A stretch of DNA of 64,000 nt from Karalla daura (GCA_029224185.1 CM055191.1:4438036-4502035); one strand, 5' to 3'; shown: positions 1 to 13,260, counted from the first letter of the stretch. Program-made: numbers and translations. Notes: generated by a model not told the origin, from the letters alone.

Positions 1-928
1 AAGCAGGGCTCAACTTCAGCTCGGTGCAAAGGCTACAAACATTTCCTCAGTGTCATCAATCCTCAGGAAAACTGACAATACCACCAAATTACACCAAAGA
101 TTTAGAAGAGTTAGCACGCTAACAAAGACATGACAGTATTTAACGCTTTTCTGATACAACACTTTTCAAATAAGGCTTTTAAAACACAAACCAGTGGGAA
201 AAACAAACATTTCCTGATTAAACTGCTCTCAGACCAGCTTGTGCTCCAGCATTTTGGGGCTAATTGATCTCCAGCTGCACACCTGGTCTAACCTCCGCCT
301 GCCTGAGCCTTCTCCACGATGAGACTGTTTACTGCTCGTCTGCAACAGTTACGCTTCTTCTGCAGCATATGTGCACTTGTGGGATGAGCTGCCCCCAGAC
401 AGCGAGCCTCCGGAGATCGACAGCAGCTGCAGCCCATGTTGGAGCCATTCTGGCTGCTTCCCTCAGACTCTGCAAAGAGAGGAGCAGCAGCAGCCGCATC
501 TCAGCATGAGGCTGAGGGAGAAAGTGCTGAGCTGGAGGGGAGCGGACAGCTCACAACACCACTGCAGACACGGCACAATGCATTACCCCCCGGTTTCTCT
601 TCCTTCCCATATAGTACAAAGCCACTACAATGGTGGATGATCCACAACTGTTCACCAGCTTCAGTTTGAGTGGAACCAAAAACCACAAAAAGATCTTCAA
701 CTTTGTGGATGTTTTTAAGCACAATGGATGAATATTCGTCTTCCCCTCCAGTGGTAATGAGGGCGAGGGGGTGTTGCAGGAGCGACGCAGGCTGACGTCC
801 AGGCTGAGTCATCCTCCATCCGTGTTTTTTTCTGGTTTTTCCTCCAGGTTTTTTTCCCCGGCTGCTACCGTCAAACGGCGGCCCCTCCCCGCTCTAATGG
901 ATCTTTTCTTTCACGTTTTGAGCAAATG

Positions 929-1170
929 CACACTGCAAAAAATGGATGTCTAAAAAACAATTAAAAAAACCTCTTTCCTCTGAGGAAAAAGTGCTCAAAA
1001 CAAGTGAAATTATCCATCCAGGCAGAAGATCATTTCACAGGATTTCTTAAAATAACAGGAATCGCTTGATTTATGAATAATAGTGTTAAGTTGAACACAA
1101 GATAAATGGTCAAACACTTCGGAGGTTTATACGTTTTTTATCATGTAAGAACCAAATAAATTGCAGTGTG
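929..1170. mobile_element. MITE-like element with CACACTGCAA terminal inverted repeats
   Basis: The left end reads CACACTGCAAAAAAT. The right end, reverse-complemented, reads CACACTGCAATTTAT: ten identical bases, then mixed A/T. The 242-bp interior has no coding frame. Termini of the CACTGCAAAA type are common in non-autonomous DNA transposons of fish. I see no convincing target-site duplication. Confidence 0.6.
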
Positions 1171-1649
1171 TCTTTCTATGCCTGCAACAACACCAGCTGC
1201 AGATGATTGCTGGTGTTTAGTGGCTGCAGCTTCCTGAGTTTTGTGCAGTTTACGGTGAAGACGCGACTTGAACTTCTGGTCATGCTCGATGCTTCACCAG
1301 GTTCAAAAGCCCATAAAAAGAGTCTCAGAAGGGTGTTTTGGGGCCCACTGTGCATCACAGTTGTGCTAAAAAGACAAACACACCAATAACTGTGCAGTTA
1401 GTGACGCCTGACGTCTGGGAAGCGATCGGATTGCCCATCACATCACAGTGGTCGACAAATCAATGAGCCGGGTGATGGTTCCAGGTTGGGAGGGGGAGGA
1501 GAGCTGCACGACAACATTACAGCCGATAAACTGCAACCTAACCTCGCTATTAAAATCTTTTTCATCTATCCTATTAGTGTGACAGCATTTATGCGAGTGT
1601 GCGCAGGGTTTATTAAGGCGGGGAACACAGAAGCAGATGAAAACAGAGA

Positions 1650-1722
1650 AGGAGAGGGGGAGGAAGGGGGGAGGGAGGGAGGGAGGGAGGGAGGGAGGAG
1701 GGGGGAGAGGAAGGAGGGAGTA
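1650..1722 (+). repeat. Purine-rich (GGGA)n tract
   Basis: G/A-only sequence with GGGAGGGA units. Confidence 0.85.
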
Positions 1723-1836
1723 TCTGAAAGCTTCCTGTGCAGCCTCAGGGGCATTAAACTGACACCGACAACAGCAAAGCCAACATCACACGACCCCAGA
1801 GGTCTGCTGGGACAGCAGCCGCCATCATGGCGTCCA

Positions 1837-1840
<4 letters not shown>

Positions 1841-1895
<55 letters not shown>
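1841..1895 (+). repeat. (CA)n microsatellite
   Basis: About 27 CA units. Confidence 0.95.
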
Positions 1896-1897
<2 letters not shown>

Positions 1898-4800
1898 ACA
1901 GTGAAAGTCACCTGAAACCTGAGAGGAGGCGTGTGAGCCACGTTGGTGATTCCCTGAGATAACCCCACCACACCACCACCACCATCATCATCCCCTCCCA
2001 GCTCCTCCTCTCCATCAGGACTTGTACAGGGTAATAAAATGAAGAGAGAGATCGTAGCAGAACAAATCTTTTTCTTCTTCATCATCATCTCTGTGATCGG
2101 CTGATTATGTGTGATGAGAGCTTTGGTGCAACGCGGGCAGATGTGACAAATCGTGAGCTTTGATGCTGATAATTTGTGTTTAATTTAAATCACTGATAAA
2201 TTACATCTGAAGTTATTTCAAAAAATGAATCTAAATATTGTAAAATCACAATATATATCACAATCACAATTAGAGCTACTCAGCTTAGACTATTCAATAC
2301 TACAGTTTTCAGAGCGATTCTCTGCTCTCAGATTATTGAAGGAGAATGTTTTCTCGTTTCTTTGTGACTAAAAGTTGTTGAGTTGAATACTTTATCTGGG
2401 CCTTTGTGAAACACTCAAAAACCATTTACCATTCTTGCATCCTTTTATAAACCACACAACTACCCACAACAACAGGCTATATCTTTTATGGTGTTCTGAG
2501 AGGGGAGGAGACCATTGGAGGCATGCTCTCCTTGTACTGTAAGTCAGCCATTAACAAATATGTATTGAAACCTATTTATTATGGTGTATATTTGTCTTCG
2601 TAATAGCTAAGAACATTTTTGGACACTTAAGGACGACTTTGTGTCAACTGTCACCCTGTCAAGTTTACCTTGTTGAAGATGAGCCTTACTGTTTTGCCTC
2701 TGATAGTAATAGTTTATTGTAGTGTGATTAAGTGAAGATTAAGAAACACACTTTTCAAAAAGGAAAAAGATAATGGATAGTTTGATTTGATCTAAAACTG
2801 CCTTCCTGGCTTAATCTGATCGATAGCATCAGTCCGTAGCCTGCATCCTGCACCGACCCACAGACAGGAGGCCGGGCAGGTGCAGTCGCTCTACCTGCAG
2901 CACAGGGGGAAACATCCAGGGGTCGGAAACACAAACACTTCAGGCTGAGCTGCAGCTACGCACAAGCAGCTGAGGCTAAATTGATTTCTGGTGTACACGG
3001 GCGCCTGGAGCCTCTGAGACGCGCTGCCTCTGGCTCCGTTTCTCACTTAACAGCTCTGTTCAGACCGAGCGCGATACAAAAATATTTGCTGCTGAATAAC
3101 AGAGTTTATTGCCTTGGATTTTCAGCCCTGAAAGCTTCTCTCAGGGTCAGATTTTAGGCTCTAAACACACACGATCTCTACATGTACGTTAATCCGTCTC
3201 TGCTCATTCCACCGTCGAGGAAAGACAGACGAGCAGCTTCAGTTTCAGCCGTTTCTCAGTGTGACGGCACATCAGCAGTGGGAGACATTTGGTGCTTTGT
3301 CATCAGCTTGGCTGTCGTCCTGTCGATTGCTCATTTCGGTTTTCACTCGCATGTTTGTGAAAACACAGCGAAGCTGCTCAGGCAGCCGCAGCCACACGAC
3401 TCCACCCACGCGCCATTACCATAAAAATGATGCCAGATGTCTGAACGATGGCCAAACAGCATTTTTAAACACTTTCATTTGTAAATCAAAGACATTAAAG
3501 AGAGGACACAGTGGGGCACTCGCTGCTATTTCAGATCCGCTCTTAAATGTGACAAGTACTTCACTGGATGTCGTTCCAGTCTTTATTAGCTAGTTCCTAC
3601 TCCTACCAAGCAAGAAACTGTCTTACTGCTGGTAATGAAGTGAAACAGGCTGCATCATCTGCACATTTTACCTGAACCTCGACTCTTTCTCAAAAGAACA
3701 ACATGCACATCACCTGTTAGTGTTGGTTCGACATTTCATACTATTTTCAGTTTGTTTAAGTGTCAAACAGAGCAGAGGAGTTTCACTGTTCCCTATAGAC
3801 CAGCCGTCGCAACCAGTCAGAAACTGGCTCCATGAAAATGAGTTACATACTCCTTCGACTCTGAGTATGGATTTTTTTTTTCTTCTTCCCTCTATATGGA
3901 GTGTGACTTTCTCACCTCACTTCCACTATGCATATCCTGGCAGCAGTTTGGGACTGATTGCTCCTTTCAGAATACATGAAAGTGTGAATCAGCCGCGGTG
4001 GCTCACTCGCCCTCAGCCCTGCATCAGCTCCGGCCAGGAGAGCAGCTCGCAGTGAACCTGAAACCAGAGGCTTCAAAAGCGGCGTTTTCATGGGTGACAT
4101 CACCACAGGATGCCCATCTATAACCTGCACCCTGCAGACTGTGACTGAGCAGATAGGAAATGCAGAAAGAAAGACTTTAAGATGAAGACTGGGACATGAG
4201 ATTGTTTTGTAGTTTCACCTTTTTTGTACCTTCAAAAACACTAAAAAAGACTTGCAAACTATATACAAATAGCAAATAACACGGCTAATAGTAGAGTGAT
4301 CGTATATTTGTATTTTTCTAGTAATCGTTTACAGCTCTGTTCTTCTGAATCCCTACATTTACCCCCCCAACAACAACACAGCTCTAGGGTAAAGCAGAGT
4401 GTACCCTTTCCAAGTTTCACTCTCATAAAAGCTCAACTCTCCATGTAATGAAAAACACTGACAAGTCGATACAGAAAACAACACGATAGTGACCATAAAC
4501 ACGTTTTCTGCTCACAGACTCGATCAGTTTTCTATTTCACTATGAGAAATCAGCCACTGGGTCGACCCGGCTCCATCACCGTGGTCTCGACCTTTGTATC
4601 AGGGACCCTCGAGGCTGTTCAGCGGACTGAGGCGACCAGGCCACTCTGCAACATCTGATTGGCCTTTCACGAGCTGCAGAGGCTGCACTGCCAGACTTCC
4701 TCATTGTGCGTATGTAGGGCGACTTTACAGCGGATAAACAGCGAGAGCAAACAGATAGGATCGTGCTTCTACTGTAGGGGCTATTTATTAAGTTATTGTG

Positions 4801-5942
4801 ATACAGAGTAGTTTTCCAAACTGTCCTGGCATCTCTAATGAAGTGTGAATCAGTAATGAATTAACGGCCGAGGTGGGGGCCGAGTAAAAGCCCGAGCTGC
4901 TTGCCTGCTGCTGATGAAAGACTTAATTATGTAATCCCATTTTCTTCCAGTGCGCAGAAACGACACCAGAGGGATGGGAAGTGCAGTCGTAAACACACAC
5001 ACACACACACACACACATGCTCAGCAGCACACACACAGATAAGCATGCGCTGGCTAAAAGCAGGCGAAGAGAAGATACAAGTTTCCGTCTATGCTGCAAC
5101 GAATAGTCGTAGTTTTATAGGTTGTGAACAAAAATAAAAATCCCGACTTGTTTGCCTCGTTAAATACTTATTTGCAGACATCTTGCACTAACAAACTTGC
5201 AAATTTGCACCTGTGTAGAGCTGCTTAGCTGCTGAGCTAAATCCTTTTTGTAGTCGATTAATGTAACTCAGTGTCTTTCTCATTTAATCAATTATTGTGA
5301 AAGTAAGCAACTAGATTTGTTCTCACCTTAACATTCAGTTTCCTGTCACAGAGACTAAAAGACACTACAAAATATTCACATTTAAGACGCTGAGCTCAGA
5401 GAATTTGGACTTAATTTCTTTTTTATCTCACAAAGACGTTTAAACACCTGTGAATCCACTATTAAATCAACAGTCTTCTCTGGTGGTTTATAAGAAAAGC
5501 CTTCAGTTTGGTTCATTACAGTTGTGATTAGCTGTAATTTCAGGCCCGGCAGCGATTCCTAAACCTAAGTAACACCTCTGATCCCTTATCGATGAATCCC
5601 CAGTGCTCCATGGAGACAAGAAGGTCCTCCCTCCTCCTCCTCCTCTTCCTCGCCTTGGCTGCGGCTGACAGCAGAGAGAGACGTTTTATTCAGTGCAGAC
5701 ACGCGGGGCGTTTAGCGGCGAGCCACGGTTTTTGGCAGAGATGAAGCCGAGCCGTCGCCGGGCTCCGAGGAGATGGATGGAGCAGGGAGAGACCGGCGAG
5801 CTGCTCATCTGCGACGCCACGGCCCTTTAACCGCTCCACTCGCCCAAAATATTCTCTGAGTAAAAACCAGCTTTGATGAAATCCCGTCACACCCGCGGCT
5901 TGATGGATTTTAGCCGACAGCGGGTGGGAGACAGAGCTGCAG

Positions 5943-5952
5943 TGTCTCTCTC

Positions 5953-5999
<47 letters not shown>

Positions 6000-6024
6000 C
6001 TCTCTCTCTCTCTCTCTCTCTCTC
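5943..6024 (+). repeat. (TC)n microsatellite
   Basis: TC units with single interruptions (TCTA, TGTG). Confidence 0.95.
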
Positions 6025-6673
6025 CGCCCGTCGACGGAGGAAGACGCAGCGGGGCAGATTAATCACGACTCGAGCTGCTTCTCACCCCCGGTGTTTGCAT
6101 TCAGCTCACATGTGTACCGAGCGAGGGGGAAATGGTCCGCGCCATGTTCTCTGTCAGGTGGACAAGGAGACACTGTGAAGCCAGAGGAGGAGACAGATAT
6201 GTCCACCGACCACCTGACTTTATGTCTGCGCCAAAATTCGGCTTGAAACTCAAAATAGCTGCAATGACAGAAGCTAGGGTTTACTTGCAAAGCAACTATT
6301 TTGTTCTGAATTGAGATTTCTATATGAGCCAATAGGGGGTTTCTACCTTACCTGCAGTGTTGGATTGTAGTATATCTTCTTTTTTCACTTGTGCAAATGA
6401 AACGAATGCATCCATGTATTCTAATTATATCATGTCAAGTCAATCATGTAACGCAAAAATGACTTTACACTGTTAAGTCCAATAATGACTTATTTTCTTC
6501 CAGCACAACTGGTCTCCAGAGGTTTCACCATTAAAACAACAACAGATGGAAAGTACAGTATGAGGACGACAAAGCTGCTGTGGCTAACGTTAAAGCCAAC
6601 TAAAGCTTTTCACATCTGCATATATCTTTGTTCACCTCCTACATATGGCCTGATCTTGTTGCACCTGCTAAGG

Positions 6674-6676
<3 letters not shown>

Positions 6677-6745
<69 letters not shown>
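6677..6745 (+). repeat. (GT)n microsatellite
   Basis: About 34 perfect units; about 350 bp from a (CA)n array of opposite sense at 7099. Confidence 0.95.
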
Positions 6746-6748
<3 letters not shown>

Positions 6749-6920
6749 CAGTAATAAAGCTGTGCAGCCACCTGAGGACCCCAGTTGTTGTTTCTGTATC
6801 AACAAAAAGACCCAAAATGTGTCTGTTTTTTGTGGGTTTTTTTTCATTTGAGCAGGACAATAATCTGAGAGGCTACAGCTGGAAAACCATTTCAGAGGAG
6901 CTGAGGTGATGTTCAGAACA

Positions 6921-6943
6921 ACGTCACCTCCGAGGTGACGTCA
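6921..6943. promoter_or_regulatory. Perfect palindrome containing CRE half-sites
   Basis: Arms ACGTCACCTC and GAGGTGACGT (10 bp each) flank a single C. The right arm runs into a full CRE, TGACGTCA, at 6936-6943. Surroundings are non-repetitive. Confidence 0.5.
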
Positions 6944-7095
6944 CAGTCGATCCTGCTAGGTGCGATCGAGGTGCTTTACTTTCTGTCTGGGTTTCTCGCG
7001 TTTGTTGGAAGTTGCATCCAATTAACAGCCTTTCGCTCGTCTGCTGCCGGGATGAGTCACTGCTGCCTCCAGATTTAACCACGGCTCCCATCACC

Positions 7096-7098
<3 letters not shown>

Positions 7099-7159
<61 letters not shown>
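7099..7159 (+). repeat. (CA)n microsatellite
   Basis: About 30 perfect units, complementary to the (GT)n at 6677. Confidence 0.95.
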
Positions 7160-7162
<3 letters not shown>

Positions 7163-8311
7163 CGACTGAAACCGTCACAAAGTATCACACTCCCTCACAC
7201 CTGCAGCTTCCACCGTCACTTCACCTGCTGATTGCTCCTTTCCTCACTCTGGTAAATGAACGTCAGCTAATGGTAAGAACTACATCTTGTACTGAGGATG
7301 TCCAGTTGAGGGCAAAATAAAAACGTCCCAAAATCAGGATTAAAATCATTTAAATCACATGTACACAGCAAACTATCAACTGCAAACTTGACAGTTTCTG
7401 TAATTATTGTCATAGTTGTCTTTTCCCCAGTTTTGCACCCCACCAAATATGCAGAATTACAAAACCAACATCAGTCAATGCACCCAATGTCTTCAAAATG
7501 AAACTGGAACGACTTCAGTGTTGCACATCAAAGTTAAACACCATAATGAGCCATTTAGAACTAACGCTGGCTTTGACTGATTCAGTCTCTGATAACAGAG
7601 AAAACACCGTCACATGATCCTTCCACTGAGCGTCAACCCACATGAATTATTAACTCCCCCTCACAATGTGCCTCTGCTCCGGTCCTTTCATTCACATATT
7701 TACACTCTGGACTACGTCTCGATGTTCATCTGACGCGACAGATACTGCAGAGAGCGGCACAGCAGCAGAGAGGGAGAGAGGGGCGGGGGTGGTTAGGTTG
7801 TTGGCCATGTCACACTGCTCTGGATTAATTTCTCTTTGACAATATCTCGCACCAGATTTTCTCCTCTCCTCAGCAGTAACCCTGAGGGAAAGACAGCAGC
7901 TTGATTCCTCCTTGATATGTGAGATGATTCCTACCATCTCACACAACTGAAGGACAAAGAGGCGCAGGACATCTTGGACTGCTGTTCTACGGACTGCAGT
8001 GGCAGTCTGAGGTTTGGTTCAGACTCATTGTTTACTTGTCATCTTGGAGCCAAACTCGTCATCGTTTCTTAGCAACAACCAAGCACCACAATCACCGCAA
8101 GGCGGAGATGAAGTGGTGGCCGAGCCCCAACATCAGCCAGACTCAGAACCACTCCGCAAACATTCAGTTTCTCTGTTTTATCACCGTCTCTAATATCCCA
8201 GCAGCTCCTGAGACGCACATTAAACAATCTCACAAACACTGGACTGGACAACGTTTCTCTGCTCCAATGATTGCAGGAGAAGCAATGCATCCCGGGCCAG
8301 GTCAGCTCAGC

Positions 8312-8327
8312 CCACACACACACATAC

Positions 8328-8395
<68 letters not shown>
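8312..8395 (+). repeat. (CA)n microsatellite
   Basis: About 40 units with early interruptions; a second (CA)n of 13 units follows at 8515-8540. Confidence 0.95.
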
Positions 8396-8396
<1 letters not shown>

Positions 8397-9547
8397 ATTA
8401 GCTCTGTTTGAATATTTTCTCCCTCAAGATTCAATAAACAAACACCTACGCTTGCGATGCAGCACAGACTGCAGGAGGAGATTAGATTCAGCCATATGTT
8501 CACTTCCAGGGATGACACACACACACACACACACACACACGTGTCACATGTATGTGTTGAGCAACAGCAAACAAGCTGTTGAATCTGCTGGCAAACTCGT
8601 AAAACTGCAGACCGAGCAACGTATGTATAGTAGATTAAACTGAGCGCTCTGGGTTTCCGTCTGTCATTTCCTGCAAATTGATTCAGCGAAATATCAAAAT
8701 GTCTTCTCGATGGAATGGCAGAAAGCGAAAGGCGATGAAAACTCTTGCCCGGTTTTTCCTCTGCTGCAAAACGCTGGGCCGGAGCCAGGAGAGCTGCTCC
8801 GCAACATTCAAGGACGCACCAGGAAGTTGGGCAACAACTCGGCTTTGGAAGGACGCGGCGTGCAGCATTTAGTGGGTGCAGGGGGTTTCAGTAATGACGA
8901 AGGTCGTTCTCTTCCTGAAATGTTTTGTATCGGCTCATTCAAAGGTTGAATCGATATCATTCTCTGACTTTAATTGAGACAGCACAATCTGATTTCTGCA
9001 GTTGAACGTTGTCCTTGGATGAATGTCGGACTTCACATTCAGCACCTCTCACAGGCACAACACTGCACAAATAGTAAAGGGGGTAAACAAAAACAATGCA
9101 GCCTTAGATTTAAAAAATATGTTTGAGGTGTGGCAATTACTAAATATATAGTCAACCTCTGCAACATCTAATCCTGCAACATCTACTTTCACACATAATG
9201 GAGGTTAGAAATGTGTCCAGCTCAGGTTGAATATATATTCAGTGCTGAAAAGGGTTCTTCCACTTCAGGATAGGAATCTATACTTTTAAGTTTTAACTCT
9301 CCAGGCCACATCTCTACTTCACTGATGTTATACATATATGTATATCTTCAAGGTCAAATGATTCTTAATAATTAAGTTTTACATCAGTTGAAGTTTTGTT
9401 TCCAGTTGAATGCATATGAGCTCTGTTAACAATGCAAAATGTTTTACAGTGAAGCAGTATGTGTGTGAGATGAAAACCCACTCATGCTCTTTTCATTCCT
9501 TCAGCCAAACAGTCTGTACCAATGAGAGAATCGATAAGCCATCTCAA

Positions 9548-9770
9548 TAACAGGGCAGCTGTGGTCAGGTGTTTAAGCACCTGGATTTGTAACACAAAGG
9601 TCAAAGGTTCAAATCTCTCCATGGCTCTAAGTGCCCTTGAGCAGCAGACCTCTAGCCATCCTCCAAGGGTTAACGGGGTGAATCTTATGAATATTACAAT
9701 CAGAATCAATAAAATCTTCTGAATTCCTATTTTGAAAAGGTGCAGTGAATGAATGAATGAATGAAATGCA
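9548..9770 (+). mobile_element. tRNA-derived SINE
   Basis: A tRNA-like head carries an A-box-like GTGGTCAGGTGTTTAAGC and a B-box GGTTCAAATC at 9606-9615. A tRNA-unrelated part with AAGTGCCCTTGAGCAG follows, which is typical of fish SINEs. The tail is a short (TGAA)n. The anticodon arm is poorly paired, so this is not a functional tRNA gene. Confidence 0.6.
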
Positions 9771-10009
9771 CTTTTTATGGGCATTTCTGCACATTCAAGA
9801 GCTGAACATTTAAAGGCCCTCTGCACACACACACACACTAATTTTCATCCCTCCACCAGCACCTCATCCATCATGTGTCTATCCAGAGTCGTGCCTGGGG
9901 TCGCTCCATTATTCATGTCTTGTTTCCTGGCCACAAGGACAGAGGTGGAGGCTCCAGGACTGACGTATTAGCACAACAACAATAATAGAAGACATCCCCT
10001 TCTCCCGCT

Positions 10010-10415
10010 CGTCTGCGCCCACTCCCACAGTGACATCTGCACGCCGTCGCCGTCATCGCTGCACAGGAAGTGACAGCTCTGCCCGGCTGCTTGCAGGCCG
10101 GGTGTGATGATTGGTTGTTAGGCTCTCTGGGTCGGAGCTCCTCCCCGGCTGCATGGTCCCCTGGGGGGGTGAAGCAGCAGCCTGACATGAGTCACGTCAT
10201 TGTCCCCCTCCACCCTACCCCCCCTCCCCCGCTCTGCCCTGGTGGCACCGCGGCGGCTGGCAACGCCGTGTCAAACAGCGTGACGTCAGTGCTCTGCATC
10301 CATTTTGGCTTCGCCGGCTGCAAAATGGACTGAGGAGGAGTCCGAGGAGGCAGAGGGCGGCTGAGCCGAGCCGGGCCGGGCCAAGCCGAGCCGAGCCGAG
10401 CCGAGCTGAGCAGCA
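10010..10415. promoter_or_regulatory. GC/CpG-rich candidate promoter with CRE and YY1-like sites
   Basis: Contains a full CRE (TGACGTCA, 10281-10288), a GAGTCACGTCA site, and CCATTTTG/CAAAATGG as an inverted pair (10300-10307, 10321-10328). It ends in (GCCGA)n-type sequence (10365-10408). No transcript start or linked exon can be assigned. Confidence 0.4.
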
Positions 10416-11194
10416 CAGTGGGGGTAAAAAAATTTTAAAAACCTGTTGTGATCTAAATGTGTTGCTCAGCGCAGCAGCAGCTCTCATTAGTGTTGTTTCC
10501 TACTGTCAGGCATGTTATCAGCTCCCGCCTGACGAGAGCCTCTGCAAGTTAATGATGTCGTGACCTGGAGCTGGCTAAATGTCTCTTAAAGGGACCTGGA
10601 ATGGCTAAATGGACCAGTCATCCTTATTCTCTGGCGTTTACAAAGGAACTACAGAAATTTGGTCTCATCACTTGTCGGTGTCAGAATATTACAGTACATT
10701 TCTGCCCAGATCTGTTTCATACCTATCTGGCAACCACTCATACGATTTAATGACTGACTGTCTCCCCTGCCACTCATATGTGACTTTACGTTCATGGCCA
10801 AGCAGCGTAGCTTCTCAACTTGCTCCTGAACTAAAGTTATCACACATCTCAGAGACTAAAACACTTTATGAATGTTTTCAGTAGAACAGCAGTGTGTGAT
10901 CTTACAGGGGACCCAGCACAGTTGAAAGAAGTATTCATCCTTGTTCTCTGGTGTAAACATAGAAGCTATGGAGTGTTGGTTTCATCCCTCAGATGCCACG
11001 TTGCAAACCCTTCTAAAGTCCATGCAGCCACGTGCAGGCTTTACTCTGGTTGCCTCGCCTGCCACTCACACAAATGATGGAATGAGTTTCTTCTAATCAG
11101 CCTAGCTTCTCATCTTTAAGTGGTATCCTAAAGGGAAGTGGTAACCAGAGCGATACAACAATAGAGAGACATATCCACATCCACCCTGATAAGA

Positions 11195-11310
11195 TGGAGC
11201 CAGAATCAGAGGAGGAACCAGAGACTGAGGAAGAACCAGGACTTTGGTCCAACCGGGATTTGAACCAGGGACCTTCTTGCTGTGATGCTCGCTGTAGCTG
11301 TAAATCTGTC
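11195..11310 (-). mobile_element. Minus-strand SINE fragment joined to a repeat core
   Basis: GGGATTTGAACCAGGGACC and TTCTTGCTGTG are, in reverse, the CACAGCAAGAAGGTCC...GGTTCAAATCCC head of the fish SINE family also seen at 18690, 53015 and 58222. The stretch at 11195-11237 is identical (inverted) to 16316-16358. Confidence 0.5.
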
Positions 11311-13039
11311 AAACACAATCCATTTGTTCTTTAATCCATAAATGTTAGAAAAAGTGTTAATTCTGGACTGGAGTCAGATAGGCGATAAACCTCCAGTGGC
11401 ATGAATTTTTTCCATCAAATATTAAAACATTTCCCTTCATCTCCATAAACTGTTGCTACTAAAGGCTTGGCTCCTGCATCTGTTTCATCACTAGAAGTGA
11501 ACAGTCGATGAAAATTATTTCGACACGATCAATTATTTCTTTTTAAATAGCTTCAATTGATTTGTTTTTTAATTGAGGTTCTAATTACAGCAAAAACGGC
11601 CAATAATCCTGATGTGGAGCTCGCTCACTAGCACGTATGTCATTTGTTTATCAGTGAGCACAGAGAACAGGGAAAAAGGCTTAGTGTTGCTCCAGCTCCA
11701 CTTTCAATACTGGGATAAGAGAGGCCAACAACAACGTGTCAAACCACTATTTTAATTGCCTTTGAAATGTAGTTTTTCAATTATTCTGAAAGGCAACAGA
11801 TTAAAAAATAATAATTAAGGTCTGACTTAAACTTTAAAATGTACGTTTAGGAAATTGCACATTGGTTAGATTTTATTCCTTTACACGGTAAAGGAGGTCA
11901 TGTGATCGTTCAGACCTAATCAGGTCTACTATTTCAGTCGGTCATGTCATCTTTCCTCCGAGGTGTATGTAACTTGCAGCATGCGTCCATTTACAGCCGG
12001 AGTGACGTCTGAAACAACGACACCTCAATTATCTGGCAGGTTGGAGACGGTAATCTAGACGACGGAGGCACAGCTACAGCAGCTGTCAATTAGGAACCTG
12101 TCAGACTATCGTGGTTGCAGACAGAGGCTTAAGACAGTGAATGTTAATCACAAGCATTTGTTTTGGAGAAGCTGCAGACAGCAGGCAATCAGACAACTCC
12201 TCACAGAGTGATGAGCTGTCGGCTGCTTATGGAGAGTTATGTGCTGGGTGCTTGATAATCGCTGCTCCGACCCACCCATTTGGAGGTGCCAAAGAAGCTT
12301 ATTATTGATTGGGACTTTGTCCCCGGGTGGCACTAAAACCAATCAAAGCCACACTCTGCTGCACAAAAACAACCTTCTGACAGATCGGGCTTTTGACAAA
12401 AACCCTACCACATAGCACGATGTTGCAGCTTCCTATTTGTTATAAATACTGTTTTAACGATGTGGGGAGCATTGGTTGGATACTCCACACATACTAAGAT
12501 TTCCAGGGTAGCACGCTCCTGTCAACACACACTCGAGAGTAGGGTTGCATCGATTTATGGGTGTGGAACCAGGTAGACAGTTACAATCTGTCAAATCGCG
12601 CTCGCAGTTCGGGCTCTCTGCGTATAAACCATCATCACTCACTTCAGTGTGTCCTGAGAGCATCAGGGGGAGCGCAATCTGATACTGTAGAAGTACAACA
12701 TAATATCAGATCTTTGGTGGGATCTCAGAGCAAGGAGGCAGAGATTTTACAGGCATGAAAACGCAGCTTCATGCATAAGAAGTGTGCGGCGTCTAGCCAC
12801 AAGTAGCAGAATCTGTCAGAACACCGCTGGTTCCCGCGGAGCTCGTATCTGAACACATCTGTGCTAATTGCTGAGCTCCACAGCCCTGAGAGCCGAGCAG
12901 GTCGGCTGCACTCGGCTGCACCCACAACCTGTGTTTTCTTAAGACGTTAGAGAGTGAAGTGCCCGGCAGCCTGGCCCCCAAGGCTGAAGGGAGGAGGGGA
13001 GGAGGGGAGGGTTAGTTGTAGCTAGTGACGGGGCTAATC

Positions 13040-13260
13040 TGTACAGACAGAGCGGAGCGCGGCCCAATCAGCAGGGGCAGCGGGCAGAAAATGAGAGCAG
13101 CCAACAGAGCAGCTCCCTCAGCTCCTGCTGAGAGCTGAGCTGAGAGAGAGGAGCAGCTTCACCTGAGCGCAGGTCGCTGTTCTGAGGAGCAGGACCCCAG
13201 CAACGTGTCGCAGGTCGTAGCAGCGCAGACACAAACATCTGCAACATCACTCCTCTAGAG
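13040..13260 (+). promoter_or_regulatory. Candidate promoter with CCAAT box
   Basis: CpG-containing stretch with GCGGCCCAATCAGC (13058-13071), a purine GGGAGGAGGGGAGG tract upstream and a GC-rich region downstream. No TATA box. Speculative. Confidence 0.25.

Larger units (their letters stand above)
1..9500. other. Intergenic or long-intron DNA, no gene recognised
   Basis: Apart from the MITE-like element (929-1170), simple repeats and the CRE palindrome, I see no exon with a recognisable product. The stretch 365-715 is coding-like on both strands (for example VHLWDELPPDSEPPE on plus), but has no match I know and no clear splice borders. Confidence 0.5.

Noticed and set aside
9548..9620. A tRNA gene
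   Set aside because: A- and B-box traces are present, but the anticodon stem does not pair well and a SINE body follows.
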